The position numbers were made by a program, and so were the translations under genes. Under the pieces are notes generated by a model. The model worked only from the letters and a program-made list of their open reading frames with translations, had not been told where the DNA came from and made no database searches. Positions 15,994 through 25,239 of a DNA stretch of 36,241 nucleotides are shown in pieces (within the stretch, counting starts at the first letter, position 1; every line of letters starts with the position of its first letter). The DNA comes from Streptomyces inhibens (GTDB taxonomy: Bacteria; Actinomycetota; Actinomycetes; Streptomycetales; Streptomycetaceae): NCBI RefSeq assembly GCF_003389455.1, contig NZ_QUAC01000477.1, positions 1 to 36,241 of the forward strand, given 5' to 3'.

Positions 15994-17859
15994 CTACTGC
16001 GGCGGGACGAGCATGCGCTCGGCGCCGAACGCGGTGCCGGTGCGCGCGTACATGCTGGTCTCGCCGTCGGGCCAGCGGACGACCAGGTCGTCCGGCCAGC
16101 CGTTCGCGTCGTAGCTGCCCGCGGTCAGCACCACGTCCTGGGTCCAGACGCTCTGTGGCGGCGCCATCTGGGCCTCCTTGCCGAGCCCACCGGGGCCGGT
16201 GTCCTGGTACTGCGAGATCTTGCCGTTCGGCCAGCGCACCAGGGCGTCCCAGTTGGCGCGCCCGCTGAAGTCGCCCGCGGTGAGCAGCGTGGCCTGCTTC
16301 CAGCGGGGGTCCGGCTTCTGCAACTGGTGCTCGGTGCCGAAGCCCTTGTCGCCGACGGCGGTGTAGTCGGTGATCTCGCCGTCGCTCCACCGCACCAGCA
16401 GATCGCTGACGTGCTTCGCCGTGCCGAAGCTGCCGCCCACTACCTGGTCGGCGTGGCTCCAGACCGAGCCGGCTCGGGCCAGACCGATACCGCGGCCGAG
16501 GCCGCGGGCGCCGACGTCCGGGAGGATCTTGACCTCACCGCTCTTCCATACGACGAGCAGGTCCGAGCCGTTGCCGCCGGAGAAGTCGCCGCCGGTGAGG
16601 GACTTGACGTCCTTCCAGGTCCCTCCGGGGCCGGCCAGTCGCCGCCTACCGGTGAAGCCGCCCCGGCCGTCACCGGTGTAGAGCGAGACCTCACCGTCGG
16701 CCCACACCACGATCAGGTCGCCCTTGCCGTCCCCCGTGTACTCTCCCGAGGCCAGCAGCCGGGCGTGGGACCAGGCGTCAGCTTTGCCCATCGCGTACGG
16801 CAGGGTGGGCTGCTGGTAGGAATCGCCGTGGCTGACGTGCTGATTGTTCTTGGCCTCGTCGTAGAGACGGAAGAGCCAGTCGCCGTACATCGGGCTGTAG
16901 GTGAGCCAGTCGGCGTTGTTGTCGTTGCCACCGCCGTTGTAGCCGCCGGTGTTGCCGATGATCTCGCCCGTGCCCTTGGTCCAGTCGATCTTCGAGAACC
17001 AGGGGCCTCCGGAGACGCCGCCCCACATCCCGGCGCACTTGGCCTGCATCTGGTAGAAGCCGCCCAGCGCTGCCGTACGGGTGGGACAGCGGACGGCGCG
17101 GTCCTCGGGGTTGTGGCTGGACGGGTACCCGACCATCGTCACGTTGTTGACGTAACCCGGGGTGCGGACCAGCGCGTTCGCCCCCACGAGGTCCTGCGCG
17201 TCCTTGCCCCGGGACGAGGGGGACAGCCGGGCGAACGCGAAGTCCAGATCCGAGACCCGCTGCTTGCTGTTGTTGACGTAGCGGTTGTCCACGAACCAGT
17301 CGGCGACCCGGTAGAACCCGTAGGTCTGCTTGTCCAGTGCGTACTCGGTCCGGTACCACGGTACGAAGACGGCCTTCCCGCCGCTGCAGTGCCCAGCGGT
17401 CAGGATCAGATTGTGGCCGGGGCTCTGGACGACGCTGGCCGAGCACTTGTGGGCGTGCATATCGCCCGTGGTCGGGTCCTTCTCGTATGTGAAGATCACG
17501 CCGACGGACTTGGCGCCGGGGATGTGCTCCGCGGTCGGCATACCGGCCGCCGCCGAACGGCTGTCCCTGGGCGTGGCCGTGAGGCCCGCCTTCGGGGCTG
17601 CGGTCGGCGGTGCGGGGTCGGTGGCCGAGTCCATACGGTCCGGAGTCCAGAACCGGAGGGCGTCCGCGTCCGACCAACCGCCGCCGTCCGCGTCGGACGT
17701 CAGGCTCTTCGTCCGGGCGGGGGTCGGCCGGGGAGACGGCGCGGGTGTGTCGTCGGCATGGGCGACGGGGCCGCCCGCCAGGGCGCCGCCGGTCAGGAAC
17801 AGCGCGGTACCGGCGGCCGAGACGGCGAGGTGGCGTATGTGTATGGGTGACGTGCGCAA
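15994..17859 (-). CDS. Secreted trypsin-like serine protease with C-terminal propeller-type repeats
   Basis: An exported S1-family peptidase. A signal peptide (RTSPIHIRHLAVSAAGT..., cleavage near AHADD) is followed by a Pro/Ala-rich segment. The chymotrypsin-fold domain has His in LTAGHCS, Asp in DLDFAFARL and Ser in GVSGGPWF. The C-terminal 240 residues contain five repeats of about 47 residues with the pattern W..A..L..G.F.G...DLLVRW.DGE...Y, like FG-GAP/VCBS beta-propeller blades. These may bind a polysaccharide or protein. No ATG fits the signal peptide. I propose the TTG at 17859, with AGAAAG upstream, giving 621 residues. An ATG at 17895 in the same frame has no ribosome site and would add 12 odd residues. 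Confidence 0.82.
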   Translation of the reverse strand: MRTSPIHIRHLAVSAAGTALFLTGGALAGGPVAHADDTPAPSPRPTPARTKSLTSDADGGGWSDADALRFWTPDRMDSATDPAPPTAAPKAGLTATPRDSRSAAAGMPTAEHIPGAKSVGVIFTYEKDPTTGDMHAHKCSASVVQSPGHNLILTAGHCSGGKAVFVPWYRTEYALDKQTYGFYRVADWFVDNRYVNNSKQRVSDLDFAFARLSPSSRGKDAQDLVGANALVRTPGYVNNVTMVGYPSSHNPEDRAVRCPTRTAALGGFYQMQAKCAGMWGGVSGGPWFSKIDWTKGTGEIIGNTGGYNGGGNDNNADWLTYSPMYGDWLFRLYDEAKNNQHVSHGDSYQQPTLPYAMGKADAWSHARLLASGEYTGDGKGDLIVVWADGEVSLYTGDGRGGFTGRRRLAGPGGTWKDVKSLTGGDFSGGNGSDLLVVWKSGEVKILPDVGARGLGRGIGLARAGSVWSHADQVVGGSFGTAKHVSDLLVRWSDGEITDYTAVGDKGFGTEHQLQKPDPRWKQATLLTAGDFSGRANWDALVRWPNGKISQYQDTGPGGLGKEAQMAPPQSVWTQDVVLTAGSYDANGWPDDLVVRWPDGETSMYARTGTAFGAERMLVPPQ

Positions 17860-17987
17860 GGAGTGCTTTCTGATGACGACGGAACAACAGAACAACAGAA
17901 CGACGGAAACAGAATGGCGGAACGACGGACAACGACCTTCGGCCGGGGCGACCGGAGGGGCTGAGTTGGGGCAGGAACGCCCTGAAT

Positions 17988-18005
17988 GCCGCGGTATGCC
18001 GCGGC
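17988..18005 (-). terminator. Short GC hairpin after the surface-protein gene
   Basis: GCCGCGG and CCGCGGC pair around TATG, 16 bp beyond the stop of the minus-strand surface-protein gene. It is a plausible but short terminator. Confidence 0.5.
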
Positions 18006-18020
18006 GGTTGAGCGGTCCCG

Positions 18021-18908
18021 TCAGGCGGAGCCGGCGCCGTTTCGGCCGTGGCGGCGCAGGAGCACCCAGCCGCCGGCCGCGAGTGCGAGCACCCCGGCTG
18101 AGATGCCGCCGACCAGCCAGGGCCGGCCCTGGCCGACGGGCTCGCCGGCCACGGTCACCTGCCGAGTGGTGGTCTGCCGCCCGTGGTGGCTGATGACGGT
18201 CAGCGGGTGCGTTCCCGCCAGGACGTCACCCCGCACCGTGGCGCGGCCCGCGTAGACCGTCGCCCCGTCGTCGCACTTGCACCCGGGGTCGTCCGCGCTG
18301 TCCTTCCGGATGGTCACCCGGCCGTCGAAGACGGGGGACGTGACGGTCAGGACGTCCTCGCCGGAGGCGGGCTGACGGTCGGTGAGCACCACGAGTACGT
18401 CGCCGCCGGGGCGCACGTCGGCCGGAGTGTCACTGCCCGGGAACGCGTCCTTCGGGCCGATGACGAACCGGCCGATCATCGCCGATCCGCGCGCGGTGAC
18501 CTTGAGCCGCGTGGTGGCGACGGTACGGCCGTGAACGGTCGCGGTGACGGGGTACATGCCCGGTGCGATGTCACCGCGGATCCGGTGGTGCGAGCCCGGC
18601 GCGTCGACCTGGGCGGACTGCGCAGACCCCTTCTTCACCGGGGTGAGCCGGATCGGTTCGACCAGAGCGGGGGAGCGGACGGTCACGGTGTCCCACCCGG
18701 CGCGCAGCCCCTCGACGCTGAACCAGACGGGCCCGCCGTTCTCGACCCTGCCCTGGTCACCGAAGTACGTGAGCCGGGGCCCGCCGGACGGGTTGCCCCC
18801 GACGGCGGCAGGCATGCCCCCGTACGCGGACGCGCCGGAAACCGGCCCCGCCACAGGGACCAGGACAAGACCGGCGACGGCCACGACCCGAAGCGTGCTG
18901 CGGAACAA
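18021..18908 (-). CDS. Secreted, C-terminally membrane-anchored protein of unknown function
   Basis: A roughly 295-residue exported protein. The N-terminal signal peptide (FRSTLRVVAVAGLVLVPVAGP, cleavage near SGASA) is followed by beta-rich, Ig-like material with repeated phrases such as GDIAPGMYPVTATVHGRTVATTRLKVT and RGDVLAGTHPLTVISHHGRQTTTRQVTV, suggesting two or more related domains. The C-terminus has one hydrophobic helix and an Arg-rich tail (LLRRHGRNG), a membrane anchor without an LPxTG motif. I place the start at TTG 18908, preceded by GGAAGGGGAATC; the GTG at 18935 has no ribosome site. The family is not recognised. It sits behind the secreted protease gene on the same strand. Confidence 0.7.
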   Translation of the reverse strand: MFRSTLRVVAVAGLVLVPVAGPVSGASAYGGMPAAVGGNPSGGPRLTYFGDQGRVENGGPVWFSVEGLRAGWDTVTVRSPALVEPIRLTPVKKGSAQSAQVDAPGSHHRIRGDIAPGMYPVTATVHGRTVATTRLKVTARGSAMIGRFVIGPKDAFPGSDTPADVRPGGDVLVVLTDRQPASGEDVLTVTSPVFDGRVTIRKDSADDPGCKCDDGATVYAGRATVRGDVLAGTHPLTVISHHGRQTTTRQVTVAGEPVGQGRPWLVGGISAGVLALAAGGWVLLRRHGRNGAGSA

Positions 18909-19100
18909 GATTCCCCTTCCCCCGATGCTGTACACGGGGAAGACGGCGGCGCGGTCCGCCGGGTTGCCTGAGCTTATGGATCTTTTACGTCAGCTGTTCG
19001 AGCGGCGCCCGGTCGACTCCCGCCGCGGAGCGGGTACGGGACGGAAGCTGACGCGCATGCCCGGGCCGGTCCTGGCCTCGCCATCGCGCGGAGCCCGGGC

Positions 19101-20663
19101 TCACCGCGTCTTCTCGTACACCATCACCCGGCGCCCCCCGGTCTCGGCGGAGACGGTGAGGGTGAAGTGCCGGGCGAGGACGGTGAGTTTGGTCAGGTCG
19201 CGGGGTGCCGACGGCGCCGGGGAGAGGACGGTGTCACTGACGACGATGATGCGCCGATGAGTCAGCATGGCGGCCCGGATGCGTTCGGGGGTGGCCTCCA
19301 CGCCGTACAGGGTCCCGGAGGCAACGGGGTCCTCGGCCAGCGCGAGGTCGTCGAGTCCGCCGAACTGGGAGGGTGTGACGAGCGCGGCGTCACGCCGCTG
19401 GTCGGGTATGTACAGGACGCCGTCCCCCGGGCGGGCCAGCTCCGCGACCTTGTCGGCCGTCACCCGCACGTCATCCGTGCGGCTCTCCGGGTTCCGCAGG
19501 CCCAGTTCCAACGGCAGCAGCGCCATGAACACGACCGCCACCAGCCCGGCGAGCAGCATCTCGCCACGCAGCCACCCCCAGCCGCGGGCCCGGCCGTACG
19601 ACAGAGCGGCCCGCACCGCCCAGGCGACGGCGAGGCCGACGAGCAGCGCCAGCCCGATGTAGGCGAAGAGCACATAGCGGTCTACATAGAGCGGCTTGAC
19701 GAGCCAGGAGGCCAGCAGCAGCCCGAGTTGCGGGACGGCGAGCAGCGGCAGCCCCACCGGGACCGGAGACAGCTCCGTACGCTCGGGGCGCGGCACCCGG
19801 GCACACGCCAGGGCGACCCCCAGCATCGCGGTCACCCCCAGCAACGTGACGGCCGAGGCGGGCTGTATCCACGCCACCTGATTCGCCTGCGGAAGGCTGG
19901 CGAGTATGAGCGGCAGGGTCCCAGAAGCGATCACTGCGGCGGACACCAACCAGCGTGCCAGTAGCGGGCGTTGGCCGGCGCGCCAGGCGATCAGGACGGT
20001 CACGCCGTGGGCCGCCAACGCGAAGAGCGAGAGCCAGTTGAGCAGTGCGGTAGCGAGCATCACCGCCGTGTAGCCGCCCCAGCGCCACCCCCACGCGGCC
20101 CGCCGCCCTCGGCCGTCGCGCGAAGTCATGGGTCCCGTCGGACAGACCGCGCCCACCAGCAGCCAGGTCGCCACCGCAACCCCTGCCGTCACCAGCGTGA
20201 AGGAGCGCCCCTCCTGTGCGTACCGCTGCATCACCGGCAGCAGCGCCAGCACCAGCCCGGCCGCGAGGCCGGCCGTGGGCCCGGCGAGTCTGCGGCCGAT
20301 CGCCGCGGTGGCCCCCGCGGCGACGATCGCGCCCAGAGCCGAGGGCAGCCGCAGCGCCGCCAGGTTGGCTCCGAAGATCTCGAACGCGGTGTGGATCAGC
20401 AGGTAGTAGAGCCCGTGGACGACGTCCACCTGCCCGATCATGTGCCAGATCTCGGGTATGGACCGCCGGGCCACCTCCCATGTCGCGGCCTCGTCCCGCC
20501 ATATGGCGCCCTGACGGGACAGCCCCCACAGGCTCAGTCCCAGTGCCAGCAGCGCGGGCACCCCGGGAACCGCACAACGCGGCCACCAACGCGCTCCGAC
20601 GGTGGCCGGGGCGGCCCTTCGTCCGATGACGGCAGTGGGTCCGGGGCCGAGATCAAGAGACAT
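19101..20663 (-). CDS. Polytopic membrane glycosyltransferase, GT39/PMT-like
   Basis: A 520-residue integral membrane protein with about ten hydrophobic segments. The first extracytoplasmic loop carries WRDEAATWEVARRS (Asp57-Glu58), the acidic motif typical of polyprenyl-phosphate-dependent GT-C glycosyltransferases such as the ArnT/PMT and GT39 families. It presumably transfers a sugar from a lipid-phosphate donor to a cell-envelope acceptor outside the membrane. The soluble C-terminal part (RPGDGVLYIPDQRRDAAL...) is typical of actinobacterial members. The ATG at 20663 is chosen because it is the first available and fits the N-terminus, though the upstream site is weak. The acceptor is unknown. 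Confidence 0.75.
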   Translation of the reverse strand: MSLDLGPGPTAVIGRRAAPATVGARWWPRCAVPGVPALLALGLSLWGLSRQGAIWRDEAATWEVARRSIPEIWHMIGQVDVVHGLYYLLIHTAFEIFGANLAALRLPSALGAIVAAGATAAIGRRLAGPTAGLAAGLVLALLPVMQRYAQEGRSFTLVTAGVAVATWLLVGAVCPTGPMTSRDGRGRRAAWGWRWGGYTAVMLATALLNWLSLFALAAHGVTVLIAWRAGQRPLLARWLVSAAVIASGTLPLILASLPQANQVAWIQPASAVTLLGVTAMLGVALACARVPRPERTELSPVPVGLPLLAVPQLGLLLASWLVKPLYVDRYVLFAYIGLALLVGLAVAWAVRAALSYGRARGWGWLRGEMLLAGLVAVVFMALLPLELGLRNPESRTDDVRVTADKVAELARPGDGVLYIPDQRRDAALVTPSQFGGLDDLALAEDPVASGTLYGVEATPERIRAAMLTHRRIIVVSDTVLSPAPSAPRDLTKLTVLARHFTLTVSAETGGRRVMVYEKTR

Positions 20664-20978
20664 GCCGGAACTCTAGCGTTGACGTATACATTGCATGCAT
20701 AGCGGTGACGTTGTCCGCCGGCGGCGTCGGGCGCGGACCCGCGCCCGCTCCGGCACGTCAAACAGGCCCTAATTCGGGGGCGATACGGACGACAGCCGGG
20801 CATAATCGCCCAACTGTCCTGATCCGATACGAGCCTGGAGTGCGCCACGTCAGCCGAGCAGCCCGAACCGTACAACCCGCCACGCCCGCTGACCTGGCAC
20901 GAACTCGCCCCGGAACGCCACCCCTTCGTCTGGGACGAAGCCGAGGAGGCCTACGTCACCGACCGGATCAAGGAGTAT

Positions 20979-21590
20979 GTGCCGCCGGTGCTGTCCCGCA
21001 TGGAGGGCTGGTGGGCCGGGGAGCGGTGGTGCGAACGGCATGTGGATGCCCTCTTCCTGGAGCGGTACGGGCTGTGGGCCCGGCACTGGAACTGGAGTGT
21101 CGGGGAGGCGGGCGGTGTGGTCGGCAGCTGGTGCTGCGGTGCGTGCTCGGTGAGCACACCAGAGGTGACCGCCTCCCGGGCCGTGGCCGCCCTGCTGGAG
21201 TGGCGCGACTGGCTGGAGGAACTCGCCGCACGCTTCGCCGCGTTGGCGCCGCCCCCGCAGGCGAGCCCCGAGGACCGCAGCTGGCACCTGGAGCGGGCCT
21301 CGGCGCGGCTGGTGACGCGGGTGCTGGACCGCACCGGCGCGGAGAGCGGCTGGTACGGGCAGTGCTCCTTGGCGCTGGAGTGGTTCCTCACCTCGACCGG
21401 TATGGACCCGGCGGAGGCCCGGGCGGCGGTGGCGGACGCCATCGGCGGGAGGTTCAAGAGCTGGGCCGCGCCCCGGACGACGCTGATCGACTCGGTGGGC
21501 GAGGACCTGGCCTTCGGGCTGACCGGTCAACTGCCCTACCGCGACCACCGGGAACACAGCGACCTCGAAGAACACCATGACCGCGGCTGA
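20979..21590 (+). CDS. Partner protein of the Fic gene, unknown function, start uncertain
   Basis: A protein of at least 203 residues, rich in Trp and acidic residues (WWAGERWCERHVDALFLERYG, WNWSVGEAGGVV), not recognised as a known family. It overlaps the downstream Fic gene by 14 bp, so the two are translated together. The first canonical start is GTG at 20979 with AAGGAG only three bases upstream. The same frame stays open for 44 more codons back to ACG at 20847, with 37 of 44 third positions G or C and GGAG six bases before the ACG. The true start therefore seems to be a non-standard ACG or a mutated ATG. No Fic-inhibitory (S/T)xxxE(G/N) motif was found. Confidence 0.6.
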   Translation: MPPVLSRMEGWWAGERWCERHVDALFLERYGLWARHWNWSVGEAGGVVGSWCCGACSVSTPEVTASRAVAALLEWRDWLEELAARFAALAPPPQASPEDRSWHLERASARLVTRVLDRTGAESGWYGQCSLALEWFLTSTGMDPAEARAAVADAIGGRFKSWAAPRTTLIDSVGEDLAFGLTGQLPYRDHREHSDLEEHHDRG

Positions 21591-22341
21591 CGCCGACGCG
21601 CTGGCCGACTGGTGCCGGGTCAGGCAGCAGGTCGACTGGGCGCGTACCGGCGCCGAGGACGTCACCGGCCCCGTCACGCCGTCGGTGGACGGCTTCACCG
21701 CATGGTGCAAGGGCCCGGTCCGCCGCCGCGACCCCGTCCGCGCCGAGCGTCTGCTGTCCGCCTACGCGCCGGCCAGCGCGGACGCCGCACGGAACGCACC
21801 GCTCACCTTCGGTCTGCTGGCCGGCTGGCAGCGCCTGGTCCTGGGGACGGCTGAGGCCCCCTTCCGAACGGGCGACGCCTATGCGAAGGGCGGTCGCGAG
21901 CGATACCGCCTGACCCACCGCACCGAGGCGGACTTCGCGCGCTGTCTGCGCGGCAGCGACGAGCAGAAGGTGCCGCCGGCCGCCCGGGCGGCCCGGACGT
22001 ACCTGGACGTGGCATTCTTCCACCCCTTCGCCGACGGCAACGGCCGGGCGGCCCTGCTGGCGCTCACCTTCGTGCTGGCGCGCGAAGGCATCGTGCTGGA
22101 CGAGGTGGGCCCCCTCCAGACCACCCGTTACGCGGACGATCCGGCGGGCGCGGCCGACCTCGCGGTGCTGGTGGGCATCCTGATCCGGGCGACCGGATGC
22201 CGCGCATCCGCCCGGCAGCCCCAGGACAGGCCGACCACGGCTCACGGCCACGGCATGGCGCAACGCCGCGCGGGCATCGGAGGAGGCCATGAAGCGTGGC
22301 ATCAGCGACCCCTCAGTGAAGGGTCTGTTCCGCCCAGATGA
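21577..22341 (+). CDS. Fic/DOC family protein
   Basis: A 254-residue protein with the full Fic active-site motif HPFADGNGRAAL (His149 to Arg157), so it is predicted to be catalytically competent, most likely as an AMP-transferase that modifies a Tyr, Ser or Thr of a target protein. It starts with ATG inside the end of the preceding gene, implying coupled translation and perhaps physical association of the products. A canonical inhibitory helix was not seen in either protein. The C-terminal 50 residues (QDRPTTAHGHGMAQRR onward) look poorly conserved and may be low-complexity. It overlaps the 3' end of the convergent phosphatase gene by 29 bp. The target is unknown. Confidence 0.85.
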   Translation: MTAADADALADWCRVRQQVDWARTGAEDVTGPVTPSVDGFTAWCKGPVRRRDPVRAERLLSAYAPASADAARNAPLTFGLLAGWQRLVLGTAEAPFRTGDAYAKGGRERYRLTHRTEADFARCLRGSDEQKVPPAARAARTYLDVAFFHPFADGNGRAALLALTFVLAREGIVLDEVGPLQTTRYADDPAGAADLAVLVGILIRATGCRASARQPQDRPTTAHGHGMAQRRAGIGGGHEAWHQRPLSEGSVPPR

Positions 22342-25072
22342 TCTTGCCTTCGGGCGTGTAGCGGGTGCCCCAGTGCTGGGCGAGCTGGGCGACGAGGAAG
22401 AGACCGCGGCCGCCTTCGTCCTCCACTGCGGCGTACCGGAGGTGCGGGGCGGTGCTGCCGGTGTCGGAGACCTCGCAGATCAGCGTGCGGTCGTACAGCA
22501 GGCGCACACGGATCGGGCCGGAGGCGTAGAGGATGGCGTTGGTGATGAGCTCGCTGACGATGAGTTCCGTGCTGAAGACCGCTTCCTCCAGCCCCCACCG
22601 CGCGACCTGCTCCGTGATGTTCGCGCGTGCTGCGGCCACCGCCGCAGGCTCGGAGGGGATCTCCCAGGTGGCGATGCGGTCCGGTGGCAGGAGGTGGGTG
22701 CGCGCGACGAGCAGGGCGATGTCGTCGCGCTGGCGGCCGGGGAGCAGGGCAGCGAGTACGGCTTCGCAGGTCTCGTGCGGCGTCCGGCCCGGGTGCGCCA
22801 GCGCGGTGGCGAGTTCCTGCATTCCGGTTTCGATGTCCTGCCTGCGGTCCTCGACCAGGCCGTCGGTGTAGAGGACGAGGCTGCTGCTCTCGGGCAGGTG
22901 CAGCTCCACCGCCTCGAAGGGCAGGCCGCCGACACCGAGCGGCGCGCCCGCGGGGAGGTCGGGGAACTCCACGGAGCCGTCGGGGCGGACGAGAGCCGGC
23001 GGGAGGTGGCCGGCGCGGGCCATGATGCAGCGGCCGGAGGAGGGGTCGTAGATCGCGTACACGCAGGTGGCACCCGCGACCACGGCTTCGTCGTTCGCCG
23101 CGATCGCCTCCTGGTCGATGCGGTTGACCAGCTCGTCCAGGAAGCTGAGGAGCTCGTCGGGCGGCAGGTCGAGGGTGGAGAAATTCTGCACCGCGGTACG
23201 CAGGCGGCCCATGGTGGCGGCGGCATGGAGCCCGTGGCCGACCACGTCACCGACGACCAGGGCGATACGGGCGCCCGGCAGCGGGATGACGTCGAACCAG
23301 TCGCCGCCCACCCCGGTCTTTGCGGGCAGATAGCGGTGGGCGATGTCGAGGGCGTTCTGCTCGGGCAGACCGCGCGGGAGCAGACTGTGCTGCAGGGTGA
23401 CGGCCACGGCATGCTCACGCGTGAAGCGGCGCGCATTGTCGATGCACACGGCGGCCCGGGCCGCCATCTCCTCGGCCAGGGTCAGATCGCCCTCCTCGAA
23501 GGGGGTGTTCTCCCGGGAACGCCAGAAGTTGGCGACCCCCATGAGCACACCGCGCGCCTGGAGCGGAACGGTGATCAGCGACTGGCATCCGTAGTTCAGG
23601 ACCAGCTGGAAGCGCTCGGTGTCCTGCGCGCGCCAGTCATCGGCGGCCCGCAGGTCGGAGACGAGCACGGACCGTCCGGTGATGAAACCGGTGGCCATCG
23701 GACTGGGCACGACGTACCTGTGGAGCTCGCCCGCCCGGTAGAGGGGATGGTCGTCGCGGATGCCGGCGAGCGCCACCCGGTGCAGTTCCGGCGCCTCGCT
23801 GTACGACCCCGCCGGCGGCTCCTCGCCGCTCAGGACAGCCTCGGCGAGGTCGACCGTGACATAGTCCGCGAACCAGGTCACGGCGACCTGGGTCAGTTCC
23901 TCGGCGGTGCGCTGCACATCGAGGGTGGTGCCGATGGTCATGCTCGCGTCGTACAGCAGCCGCAGTCGACTCTGGGCGGCTTCCGCCTTACCCGCGAGGG
24001 CGAGCAGTTCGGTGGAGTCCCGCAGCGTGGTCACACTCCCGGGCGGGCCGCCCCGACTGTCCGTGGGCCGGTTGTTCACCGCCAGTAGCCGGTCCCCGAC
24101 CGGGAGTACCTCGTCGGTGACCGTGCTCCCGGAGGTCAGCAGCTCGGTCGCCCGGGGGGCGAGTCCGAGGTCGGCGACGCGGCGCCCCTCCGCATCGGGA
24201 GGCAGGCCGAGGAGCCGGCGCGCCTCGTCGTTCGCCAGCAGGACGCCCCCGTCCGCGTCGACGATGAGCACCCCCTCGCGTACGGCATGCAACACCGCGT
24301 CGTGGTGTTCGTACATGCGGGTCATCTCCGCCGGGCCGAGCCCATGGGTCTGCCGTCGCAGCCGGCGGGTCACCAGCGCCGTGCCCGCCGTGGTCAGGGC
24401 GAGCGCGGCGGCCCCGGAGCCGAGGACGACCGGCAGCTGCCGGTCGATCGCGCTGCTCACACGACTGACCCGCATACCGGACGACACGAGGCCCACGACC
24501 GAGCCCTTGGCGTCCGTTACCGGGACGACCGCCTGCACCTCGTGACCGAGCGGTCCGTAAACGCTTTCGATGGTGACGTGGCCGGCGAGCGAAGGCCCGA
24601 TGGTGCCGACGAAACGCTTCCCGATCCGGCTCGGCAGGGGGTGCGTGTAGCGGATCCCGGCCCGGTTCATGACGACGATGAAATCGACACCGGCCTTCTT
24701 GCGAGCGGCCTCGGTCAGTGGCTGGAGCACCGCGGACGGGTCGGGGCTGCGCAGAACCTGCACCAGGCCGGGGCTGTGGGCAAAGGACTCGGCCGCGGCG
24801 AGCGAGCGATCGCGCGCACTCTGGAACCTGTCGCTCCGGGACTGGACCAGCAACGTGGCCACCGCGGCCACGACCAGCAGCAGCACGATCAGGACCTGCA
24901 GAAGGAACATCTGGCCGGCGACGCTGCGGCTGCCGGCCAGCGAGCGCAGGCGCCGGGCCGCCGGCTTCGGCGAGCTGTCAGGCCGCGCACGCCGGCCGTG
25001 GTCGGCCGGGCGCCGATGGGTGAACCTGCGCCCCGAAGTGAGCCACGGGAAGCGGCCGGAGATTCGGGCCAT
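22313..25072 (-). CDS. Membrane sensor phosphatase: Cache, PAS, GAF, SpoIIE and HATPase domains
   Basis: A 919-residue signalling protein. An Arg-rich N-terminus is followed by a membrane helix (about 54-76), an extracytoplasmic single-Cache sensor (about 80-205, DFIVVMNRAGIRYTHPLPSR), a second helix (about 214-235), PAS (about 255-365) and GAF (about 385-550). A SpoIIE/PP2C phosphatase domain follows (about 585-785; GGDWFDVIPL, VVGDVVGHG, LYTDGL), and an anti-sigma-type HATPase ends the protein (about 795-919; ELITNAILYA, DEGGRGLFLV). It probably dephosphorylates an anti-sigma antagonist and may also phosphorylate or bind one, linking an external ligand to a sigma-factor switch. Streptomyces have many such proteins; ligand and partner are unknown. 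A small palindrome TACATATGTA (25075-25084) lies just upstream of the start. Confidence 0.9.
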   Translation of the reverse strand: MARISGRFPWLTSGRRFTHRRPADHGRRARPDSSPKPAARRLRSLAGSRSVAGQMFLLQVLIVLLLVVAAVATLLVQSRSDRFQSARDRSLAAAESFAHSPGLVQVLRSPDPSAVLQPLTEAARKKAGVDFIVVMNRAGIRYTHPLPSRIGKRFVGTIGPSLAGHVTIESVYGPLGHEVQAVVPVTDAKGSVVGLVSSGMRVSRVSSAIDRQLPVVLGSGAAALALTTAGTALVTRRLRRQTHGLGPAEMTRMYEHHDAVLHAVREGVLIVDADGGVLLANDEARRLLGLPPDAEGRRVADLGLAPRATELLTSGSTVTDEVLPVGDRLLAVNNRPTDSRGGPPGSVTTLRDSTELLALAGKAEAAQSRLRLLYDASMTIGTTLDVQRTAEELTQVAVTWFADYVTVDLAEAVLSGEEPPAGSYSEAPELHRVALAGIRDDHPLYRAGELHRYVVPSPMATGFITGRSVLVSDLRAADDWRAQDTERFQLVLNYGCQSLITVPLQARGVLMGVANFWRSRENTPFEEGDLTLAEEMAARAAVCIDNARRFTREHAVAVTLQHSLLPRGLPEQNALDIAHRYLPAKTGVGGDWFDVIPLPGARIALVVGDVVGHGLHAAATMGRLRTAVQNFSTLDLPPDELLSFLDELVNRIDQEAIAANDEAVVAGATCVYAIYDPSSGRCIMARAGHLPPALVRPDGSVEFPDLPAGAPLGVGGLPFEAVELHLPESSSLVLYTDGLVEDRRQDIETGMQELATALAHPGRTPHETCEAVLAALLPGRQRDDIALLVARTHLLPPDRIATWEIPSEPAAVAAARANITEQVARWGLEEAVFSTELIVSELITNAILYASGPIRVRLLYDRTLICEVSDTGSTAPHLRYAAVEDEGGRGLFLVAQLAQHWGTRYTPEGKIIWAEQTLH

Positions 25073-25239
25073 GTTACATATGTACCTCGTGCACCGTTAC
25101 GTCCGATACACACCACGCCGGGATATCGCATGACTGTGCGATGACTCTTTGCCCCGCGAGATTCTCATGAACACGGCACCGCAGGGCCGGGACGCCGGGC
25201 CGAGCCGCCGTGGCGCCCTTCTGAGCAGGGACTCCGAGG

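Noticed and set aside
15739..17850. 703-codon plus-strand frame opposite the trypsin-like protease
   Set aside because: Mirror of the protease repeats; the true strand has a signal peptide, a catalytic triad and a terminator.
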